A stretch of DNA of 64,000 nucleotides, taken from the NCBI RefSeq assembly GCF_020405225.1, contig NZ_CP084472.1:992001-1056000 (forward strand). Reading direction: 5' to 3'. Below, one piece after another: positions 58,980 to 64,000 of the stretch (the stretch's first letter is position 1; every line of letters begins with the position of its first letter). Below the pieces are notes generated by a model. That model did not search any database and was not told the origin of the DNA. It worked only from the letters and a program-made list of their open reading frames with translations. The position numbers and the translations under genes were made by a program. This DNA is from Natrinema sp. DC36 (lineage in GTDB: Archaea; Halobacteriota; Halobacteria; Halobacteriales; Natrialbaceae).

Positions 58980-60230
58980 TTAGTTGGCCTCCAGTTCGAT
59001 AGCCGGATCGCCGCTCGCTGCGAACGTCTCGCTGATCGCCGCGGTCGCCTGCCCGGATGCCTCGCGCTCTCGCGAGCCGGGCGACTCGTTGACCGTGTTC
59101 TTGAACCGCACGATGCCGCCGGAGAGCTCGTGCTCGATGTCGTTCTGCGTCTTCTGCAGTGACTCCATCATGGAGTCGTGCGAGACGGTCGGTCCGGCGA
59201 CGTCGGCGTCGACGGTGACCGTTCGGTCCGACGGGTCCACGGTGGGTGCCCGACTCGTATGGACCGAGTCCGTCGAGAGGTCGTTCTCGATAGCCCACGA
59301 ACCCGAGTTGAGGCGGGGACGGACCGGCGTCCCGACAGGCCGCTCGATGCGGTCGCCGAGGAAGTGTTCGAAGGTGGTTCCGATCTCGGCGGCGTGACTG
59401 CCAGCGCCGAGCGGCGGGACGCCACGATCGCCGTCGACGGGCTGGTCGTCATCGCTGTAGGTCAGCCCGCCGGCGAGCTCGCAGATGGTCGTGCCACTGC
59501 CGTCGGTGATCGTGATGTCGCCGGTCGGCTCACCGGAGAGCCAGATGGAATCGATATCTCCGAACGACTCGGTCGTCGTAACCGCGGTCGTCCCGTTGAG
59601 GGCGATCGTCTCCGTTGTGGATGCGTCCTCGTTCTCGATCGTGACGTCCATTGTGTCGTCGGCGTCGTCGGAGACGATTTCGAGCGTCGTCCCAGCGCTG
59701 GGCTGATGGATGGCAACGCTCCGGACCTTCCGCGGCTGGAGCCCGAGCTCCATCAGGATCGGCTGCTCGCTCGAGGGATCCAGCGTCGGTTCGACGCTCT
59801 CGACCTCGGCGCCGCGAACGACCGAGAACACCCGGATTCCGGCGCCGTCGTTGCCGCCGGGGATCTCCGTGCGCTCGACCATCAGCAGCGATCCGAGAAG
59901 CTGGTTGTACTCGTCACGAAGGATCCCGTACGCCGAAGGGTCGATCGGGTTGCCGTCGACGTCCACGGGGAAGCGCTGGAGATCGTAGCCGATGTCAGCG
60001 CTCGGCTCCTCCGTACCGCGGTTGTGATCGACAGCGTCGGCCGTTCCGATCGCGTCCTGGCGGGCGTAGCTGACGCCCGATTCGGCGCTGAAGCTGCGGA
60101 TTACATCTGAAAAGCGGTTCCACTCGATGTCGGTGGGGACGCTCATCGGGCCGTCGGGTTCAGGAACCCACTCGTAGCGGCCGGGAAGCGTCCCGCTCTC
60201 TGGCGTGTCGTGTGCTTGTGCTTGAGACAT
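58980..60230 (-). CDS. Major tail tube protein with inserted beta domain
   Basis: 416 residues. The position just before the chaperone and tape measure genes marks it as the tail tube subunit. The N-terminal ~150 residues (YEWVPEPDGPMSVPTDIEWN, LGSLLMVERTEIPGGN, IRVFSVVRGAEVESVEPTLD) and C-terminal ~120 residues look like the tube fold. A central ~100 residues (VAIHQPSAGTTLEIVSDDAD, TIENEDASTTETIALNG, SIWLSGEPTGDITITDGSG) read as an Ig-like insertion that would decorate the tail surface. Confidence 0.75.
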   Translation of the reverse strand: MSQAQAHDTPESGTLPGRYEWVPEPDGPMSVPTDIEWNRFSDVIRSFSAESGVSYARQDAIGTADAVDHNRGTEEPSADIGYDLQRFPVDVDGNPIDPSAYGILRDEYNQLLGSLLMVERTEIPGGNDGAGIRVFSVVRGAEVESVEPTLDPSSEQPILMELGLQPRKVRSVAIHQPSAGTTLEIVSDDADDTMDVTIENEDASTTETIALNGTTAVTTTESFGDIDSIWLSGEPTGDITITDGSGTTICELAGGLTYSDDDQPVDGDRGVPPLGAGSHAAEIGTTFEHFLGDRIERPVGTPVRPRLNSGSWAIENDLSTDSVHTSRAPTVDPSDRTVTVDADVAGPTVSHDSMMESLQKTQNDIEHELSGGIVRFKNTVNESPGSREREASGQATAAISETFAASGDPAIELEAN

Positions 60231-60233
60231 GAG

Positions 60234-60425
60234 TTACTCCTCTGTGTCCTTCTCGTGGACGTCGTCGTAGTGCGCGATCATCGCCTCGCCGACCTCTCTC
60301 GAGACCTGTGCCGTCCCGGTTGAGGCGAACTCGACCGGCTCGTCCATCACCGGTTCGCCATCGTCGTCGGTCAGATCGGCGTTGAAAAGTCGTCGCGTTG
60401 CCGTGTTCTCATTCGTGATGAACAT
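60234..60425 (-). CDS. Small head-tail region protein
   Basis: 63 residues from ATG 60425. MFITNENTATRRLFNADLTDDDG, then PVEFASTGTAQVSREVGEAMIA: the last part resembles the C-terminus of gpFI-like/attachment proteins (A-x-V-s-x-E-V-g-e-x-L). Function unknown; it lies 2 nt after the terminator-like gene. Confidence 0.6.
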   Translation of the reverse strand: MFITNENTATRRLFNADLTDDDGEPVMDEPVEFASTGTAQVSREVGEAMIAHYDDVHEKDTEE

Positions 60426-60427
60426 CG

Positions 60428-60958
60428 TCAAGGTGTCTCCGTGTGCTTCATCCGGGCGATCACGAACCGTCGGTAGTGCGTCGGCGAGCGCTGCGTGTCG
60501 TTGCTCTCGACCGGTTGCTCGGCGTTGACCCACTCGTAGCCGTCCGGGACTGGCGGCCCCTCGTCGGCTTCGTCAGCTTCGAAGAGCACGCGGTGGACTT
60601 CGCGACCGAGAGCGTTCGCGACGACGTCCGGGTGCGAGCCTTCCGACTGGTAGACATCGGCGTCGTACGGGCCGCCCCAGCAGTCGATCTGAACCGACGT
60701 GATCACGTCCTGGATGCCGCCTTTGCCGCCGGCGTCGATGCCGGAGTAGCCCGTCTCACCGCCGCCGGGGACGACCGGATCCTCGGAGGCGATCGCGACC
60801 TGCGGGTAGTCGTTGTCCCCGTCGTAGTCGGCGAACCGAACGTCACCCTCAGCGGTCGGGTCCGTGGGGTCGCCTGCGGTGAACGCGACTGGGACCTCGC
60901 TCTCGTTGAAGTGCGTCCGAAGGAACGCCACGAGGTCGGACTTGATGTCTCGAGTCAT
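60428..60958 (-). CDS. Tail terminator/completion-like protein
   Basis: 176 residues. TRDIKSDLVAFLRTHFNESE at the start and YPQVAIASEDPVVPGGG, DVITSVQIDCWGGPYDADVY, EVHRVLFEADEADEG match the alpha/beta layout of tail terminator proteins (gpU/gp17-like), which cap the tail and join the head. The assignment relies on gene order between connectors and tail tube as much as on sequence. Confidence 0.6.
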   Translation of the reverse strand: MTRDIKSDLVAFLRTHFNESEVPVAFTAGDPTDPTAEGDVRFADYDGDNDYPQVAIASEDPVVPGGGETGYSGIDAGGKGGIQDVITSVQIDCWGGPYDADVYQSEGSHPDVVANALGREVHRVLFEADEADEGPPVPDGYEWVNAEQPVESNDTQRSPTHYRRFVIARMKHTETP

Positions 60959-60961
60959 CGG

Positions 60962-61144
60962 TCAGTCCTCCAGATCTCCGAACTTGTAGCCCTCAGAGGA
61001 CAGCTTAGCTCGGCGTTCTTCTGGTGGAATATCGCCGAGACAGGGGATTGTCTCCGCGTTCATGACGACCAGAATGCCGCGGTCCGTTTCGTCGATGAGG
61101 CGCTTAGCCTCTTCACGTGAGATCTCCTCGTAGCCGTTTTCCAT
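60962..61144 (-). CDS. Small provirus protein in the connector region
   Basis: 60 residues: EEISREEAKRLIDETDRGILVV, ETIPCLGDIPPEERRAKLSS, GYKFGDLED. Helix-strand pattern, no known family. It is spaced 3 nt from both neighbours in the structural operon, supporting translation. Confidence 0.6.
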   Translation of the reverse strand: MENGYEEISREEAKRLIDETDRGILVVMNAETIPCLGDIPPEERRAKLSSEGYKFGDLED

Positions 61145-61147
61145 CGG

Positions 61148-61498
61148 TCAGTCCTCCACGACGGTCAGTACGGTCACGCCGCCGTCCTCTTCGTGCATGT
61201 CGAGAAGGCGGTACTCCGCGCCGGTCGGGTGCTGGAGCAGCGTCGGATAGCCGTCGGCGCTGCCAGCTGGCCGGAGCGTCGTCCCGTCGTCCGGAACTGC
61301 CCGTACCTCGAGGTCGGTCTCGACGTCCGTGCCGTCCGAGTTCGTTGCGGTCTGGGGCATCCCGCGGGACTCGAGGACGCCGACGATCGTGCCGTCGTCC
61401 GAGTAGGACGGCGTGTCTCGTCCGCCGCCCCCGCTGGCGTTCTGGAGCTGGTATTCCTTGCCCTGGGACTGGATCATTCGGGCGATCGGTCCGTGCAT
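61148..61498 (-). CDS. Head-closure/stopper-like protein
   Basis: 116 residues. Blocks GKEYQLQNASGGGGRDTPSY, TIVGVLESRGMPQTATNSD, DLEVRAVPDDGTTLRPAGS, YRLLDMHEEDGGVTVLTVVE suggest a small beta-barrel as in head-closure (gp16/FII-like) proteins. The assignment is by order and size. Confidence 0.55.
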   Translation of the reverse strand: MHGPIARMIQSQGKEYQLQNASGGGGRDTPSYSDDGTIVGVLESRGMPQTATNSDGTDVETDLEVRAVPDDGTTLRPAGSADGYPTLLQHPTGAEYRLLDMHEEDGGVTVLTVVED

Positions 61499-61499
61499 G

Positions 61500-61874
61500 T
61501 CAGCTCACCTGCTCGATGCGGATCGAGGCGATCAGGTTCCCAGTGTCGCGGATGTCCTTGCGATCGGCGATCCGCTTCATCCGATCCTGGACGGCCAGCG
61601 CAGCACAACGGATGATGTTCTCCTCCGAGTTTAGCGGGATGCCTTGGGAGCTCGAGATCCGCCGAACCTCGGTCGCCGTGTTCGTCTGGACGCGTTCCGC
61701 TGCTGGGCGAGCGAACGGTCGGGCCTCCATCTTCGAGGTCCCGAGTTCGTTGTAGATCGCGTACTCGACGGTTGGGCCGGCGATGTAGGTCGTATCGCCG
61801 TCGAAGTCGGCCGTGATCTGGTCGAACATGTCGGTCGCAGCGTCGAACCCGGTCAGCGACACACCCCAGCTCAT
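61500..61874 (-). CDS. HK97 gp10-like neck protein
   Basis: 124 residues. SWGVSLTGFDAATDMFDQIT, then YIAGPTVEYAIYNELGTSKMEARPFARPAAERV (positions ~30-62), with the Y-A-x-x-xE-xGTsKM-xArPFxRPA signature of HK97 gp10/neck proteins. C-terminal helix and RDTGNLIASIRIEQVS. It links head and tail. It overlaps the upstream connector gene by 4 nt. Confidence 0.82.
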   Translation of the reverse strand: MSWGVSLTGFDAATDMFDQITADFDGDTTYIAGPTVEYAIYNELGTSKMEARPFARPAAERVQTNTATEVRRISSSQGIPLNSEENIIRCAALAVQDRMKRIADRKDIRDTGNLIASIRIEQVS

Positions 61875-62281
61875 GAGTTACCCCCGCTCGAGCTGATGTG
61901 GCGGTCGGAGTCGTAGATGATCGAGTTCGGCTGACCGAACTCGTCGCCTGGATCGAGGCTTCGGACACGCTGGCGTATGTTGTCGATCTCGGTGGTTTCG
62001 TACGTCTTGCTCGAGCGCCCAGACGTGACCGACTCGGCCCGTCGGTCGAGACCCTCGGCGATCCGCAGCGCTGCGAGCGTGGCCTCGAAGTCTTGCCGGT
62101 GCTGCTCGTTCTCGAACGTGATGTCGGTGTCGTCGTACTTGCGATCGATATCGCGCTCAACGCGACCGAGGATCCCGGTGCTGTCGGGGTTGTCCTGCTC
62201 GCCCTCGATGTCCGAATCGTCGAGGATCGTGTTGATCTCGACGCGGACGTCTTCCGCGCTGGTGCCAGCGCTCGTAGCCAT
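61871..62281 (-). CDS. Head-tail connector (gp6-like)
   Basis: 136 residues, acidic. TSAEDVRVEINTILDDSDIE, then GRVERDIDRKYDDTDITF, HRQDFEATLAALRIAEGLDRRAES: a helical protein of the size and place of the gp6-type adaptor ring. The C-terminal SIIYDSDRHISSSGGNS is flexible. Assignment mainly by order. Confidence 0.6.
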   Translation of the reverse strand: MATSAGTSAEDVRVEINTILDDSDIEGEQDNPDSTGILGRVERDIDRKYDDTDITFENEQHRQDFEATLAALRIAEGLDRRAESVTSGRSSKTYETTEIDNIRQRVRSLDPGDEFGQPNSIIYDSDRHISSSGGNS

Positions 62282-62287
62282 GAAGGG

Positions 62288-62752
62288 TTACTCCTCCAGG
62301 TCGTCGAGTCGGGAGTCGATCGCGTCCTTCGCGCCGTCGCGATCCTTCTGTTCTTCCTCGAGGCTCCGGAGAGCGACAAGTGCCGCTTCGTCGTCGATCT
62401 CCGCGACTCGCTCCTCGATCTCGTCGTTGGTGTGCTCCTCCGGGTTGAACGGGAGCGTTCCCGTCTCGGCTTCGGTCGGATCGTAGGTGACGCCCTCGCG
62501 GTCAGGGTCCGAGTCCGTCGGAGGAACTTCGGTTCCAGACTCGCTCTCGGCCTCGTCCTCGTCGCTCGAGGCTTCAGGCCCGCGACCGCCGCGCTCGATG
62601 TGGCGGTGCATCGCGAGGAGCTTGTCGGCGACCGTCGGATCCTCGACGAACGCGTAGCCGTCCTCGTCGAACTCGAGCGGCGAGTTGTCGCCGAGGATCT
62701 GCGAGTTGCGGAGCTCGGTCGCCTCGCCGCTTTCATGTTTGAGGTAGGGCAT
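62288..62752 (-). CDS. Acidic protein next to the capsid gene
   Basis: 154 residues. The first ~55 residues are a small domain (PYLKHESGEATELRNSQI, DEDGYAFVEDPTVADKLLAM) like the short head-protein domain that often follows viral capsid genes. The rest is Asp/Glu-rich linker and a C-terminal helix (NDEIEERVAEIDDEAALVAL, RDGAKDAIDSRLDDLEE). A virion or assembly role is likely but unproven. Confidence 0.6.
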   Translation of the reverse strand: MPYLKHESGEATELRNSQILGDNSPLEFDEDGYAFVEDPTVADKLLAMHRHIERGGRGPEASSDEDEAESESGTEVPPTDSDPDREGVTYDPTEAETGTLPFNPEEHTNDEIEERVAEIDDEAALVALRSLEEEQKDRDGAKDAIDSRLDDLEE

Positions 62753-62755
62753 GGG

Positions 62756-63622
62756 TTACGTCTGGATGGCGATGTTCGCCGACGGCTGGGTGGCTGCGAA
62801 GCCGACCCGCTCGTCGATCTGCCAGACGGTACTCTCGATCGACTCGTCGTAGTAGCTCGAGACGTCGAGCGCCCGGCGAGTCGATTCCCAGCCGAAGTTG
62901 GTCGGGTCGACGAGGTACGCCTCGCCTTCGGCGTAGTTCCCGGTGTTGTCGAGGAAGACCGGAACGTCGCCGGCGACGCCGAGGAACGCCTGCTGGCCGA
63001 CGAGGTTGCCCTGGGGTAGGATCCCCATCTCGAGGACGGAGTCACCGAGCTCGGATGCCTGCGTGAACTTGTCCATGTTCAGCAGGGCGTTCATGTTCTG
63101 GCCGCCGGTGAGAAGTCGCAGTTCGGCGATGTCGAGCTCGTCCTGGAAGGCGCGCTGCCGGGCCAGGGTGATGTCCTCGTACTCGATGACGCCGGCCGTC
63201 GCGTTGCCGGCGTCGATCGGGCCGGCGCTGTTGGTGTTGTTCGAGAGGATGTTGTACGCGATCCCGTCGACACGAGTCTCCTCGGCTTTGACCAGATCCT
63301 CTTCCTGGTCCATCGTGATGTCGATGACGTTGTCCTCGACGTCCTCGTCGGGGATGACGACCTCGAGGCCGTACTTCGTGTGGGCGACCTGGACCGTGTC
63401 GTAGTCCTTTGTCGCCCGCGGGAACTCGCTCCCCGGCGGAATCTCGGCGACATCGCCGTCGAAGTCGCCGTCGGAGATCGGGAACTCGACGGAGTTACTG
63501 TCGTTGTTGGTCGCGTCGTAGTCCTTGAAGGCGGTACGACTCTGGTACTTCTTGTTTCGGATCTTTTCGACGATCGATCGAACGTCGTCGTCGCTGATGA
63601 TGTCGGATGCTTTCTGAGCCAT
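62756..63622 (-). CDS. Major capsid protein (HK97 fold)
   Basis: 288 residues. AQKASDIISDDDVRSIVEKI is the N-arm; VEFPISDGDFDGDVAEIPPG with TVQVAHTKYGLEVVIPDEDVED (E-loop and beta strands) and the P-domain ENLVKAEETRVDGIAYNIL-like region are present. GDSVLEMGILPQGNLVGQQAFLGVAGDVPVFLDN (~200-233) with the C-terminal YDESIESTVWQIDERVGFAAT are typical of HK97-type coat proteins. No protease domain is fused; maturation protease and portal should lie right of the window. Confidence 0.88.
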   Translation of the reverse strand: MAQKASDIISDDDVRSIVEKIRNKKYQSRTAFKDYDATNNDSNSVEFPISDGDFDGDVAEIPPGSEFPRATKDYDTVQVAHTKYGLEVVIPDEDVEDNVIDITMDQEEDLVKAEETRVDGIAYNILSNNTNSAGPIDAGNATAGVIEYEDITLARQRAFQDELDIAELRLLTGGQNMNALLNMDKFTQASELGDSVLEMGILPQGNLVGQQAFLGVAGDVPVFLDNTGNYAEGEAYLVDPTNFGWESTRRALDVSSYYDESIESTVWQIDERVGFAATQPSANIAIQT

Positions 63623-63651
63623 GTGTGATCAGGTGGTGTCGTCAGTTGGTC

Positions 63652-64000
63652 TTACAACAGAATCCACGCGTAGCCGGCCGGTGCGTCCTGGCCGCGCCAG
63701 GAGCCGCCAGCGTCGGAGAGTGCGTGGGCGGGGCCGCCGCTGCTCGTCTCGAGGGTGCCGACGGTGCCGTTCGTCGCGTTTCCGACGTCGAGATCGTCGC
63801 CGGCGGAGACGGTGCCCTCGACGGCCGCCACGGTAGGGCCACTGACGTGCGCCGGGGCGACGCCGCTGTTCTCAGTCGCCCGCCCTCGTGCGCGGACGCC
63901 GAGGAACGCATGCCCCGAGTCGCCATCGGCCGGCTCGATGTCACCCGCCGCGATCGCGACGACATCGCCAGCCGCAGTCGAATCGTCGGAGTCGGGGTAG
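63652..64000 (-). CDS. Capsid decoration (cement) protein, N-terminus outside the window
   Basis: The frame is open from the window edge to TAA 63652-63654, 116 residues. AAGDVVAIAAGDIEPADGDSG, FLGVRARGRATENSGVAPAH, TVAAVEGTVSAGDDLDVGNAT and DAGGSWRGQDAPAGYAWILL show the repeated V-aGd-V-xxG pattern of DUF2190/head-decoration proteins, which trimerise on the capsid surface. Gene order next to the capsid gene agrees. The frame most visible by ATG (63965) is an Arg/Ser-rich shadow. Confidence 0.72.
   Translation of the reverse strand, partial: YPDSDDSTAAGDVVAIAAGDIEPADGDSGHAFLGVRARGRATENSGVAPAHVSGPTVAAVEGTVSAGDDLDVGNATNGTVGTLETSSGGPAHALSDAGGSWRGQDAPAGYAWILL

Larger units (their letters stand above)
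36423..64000. mobile_element. Integrated tailed-virus genome (provirus), right end beyond the window
   Basis: A tyrosine integrase and DUF5805 protein mark the left end. Then follow a dense leftward early operon of overlapping small genes, RHH and winged-helix regulators, an Orc1/Cdc6 replication initiator, and a complete head-tail gene order ending with an HK97-type capsid protein and part of a decoration protein at the window edge. The left boundary must be between 36423 (end of the HisG-like gene) and 36745 (end of the integrase). No tRNA gene or duplicated attachment core could be identified, and terminase, portal and the right boundary are not in the window. Confidence 0.9.

Noticed and set aside
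1-64000. CRISPR arrays and complete insertion sequences
   Set aside because: No regularly spaced direct repeats of 25-40 nt and no transposase reading frame were seen. The dispersed repeats found are too few and too short.

Overview
The window is chromosomal DNA from a haloarchaeon, probably a Natrinema/Haloterrigena-like member of the Natrialbales. The evidence is the high G+C, the strongly acidic proteins, haloarchaeal-only families (HalX, DUF5805, DUF7351-type), archaeal RpoL and Dph2, Tat-lipoproteins, and many near-leaderless genes with a TATA box 25-30 nt before the start. The genus is an inference.

Host part (1 to about 36.4 kb). It opens with the end of a GatA-type amidase and runs through a formate/nitrite-type channel, an HTH regulator, an NRDE protein and a BCCT osmolyte transporter. 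A leftward menaquinone cluster follows: menF-menD at 15.1-18.3 kb, menB at 10.2-11.1 kb and menA-menC-menE at 5.3-8.9 kb. The last three overlap by 4 nt at each junction. The cluster is split by a Tat-lipoprotein gene, a lower-G+C insert (HTH, small membrane protein, CPBP protease) and a DnaJ-domain gene. Then come a sulfite-oxidase-like oxidoreductase, hisF, a zinc-ribbon/CAP-like protein, rpoL, a rhomboid protease, a METTL5-type methyltransferase, an actin homologue beside a membrane protein, a HalX response regulator, dph2, a regulator with an in-frame amber codon, a metallo-beta-lactamase-fold hydrolase, a very acidic coiled-coil protein and a HisG-like protein. A dispersed intergenic repeat occurs twice, in opposite orientations (14.9-15.0 and 25.4-25.6 kb).

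Provirus part (about 36.5 kb to past the right edge). It starts with a tyrosine integrase and a DUF5805 protein. A leftward run of about 15 overlapping small genes follows (43.7 to 38.4 kb), many with zinc-finger cysteines, plus a MazG-like protein. The control and replication region has three ribbon-helix-helix proteins, an Orc1/Cdc6 initiator and a divergent winged-helix/J-domain pair. A DUF8156-like protein sits next to a RecA-like protein without an obvious Walker A motif. A small rightward accessory group includes a lipoprotein. The leftward structural module, read from the right edge, runs decoration protein, HK97-type capsid protein, connectors, tail tube, tail chaperone with a probable -1 frameshift partner, tape measure, and baseplate/tail-tip proteins including a LamG domain. 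This is the layout of a tailed virus (Caudoviricetes, siphovirus-like). No terminase, portal or right attachment site lies inside the window.

The most interesting unexplained structure is regulatory. Three distinct operator-like repeats in the provirus (GTGCACYGTGCAC, GTGTTAACA/GTGTAACAGTG, and a 15-mer GCGGCGTTTCGAAAC) sit at promoters next to three different small DNA-binding proteins. Together they suggest a layered early/lysogeny control circuit.
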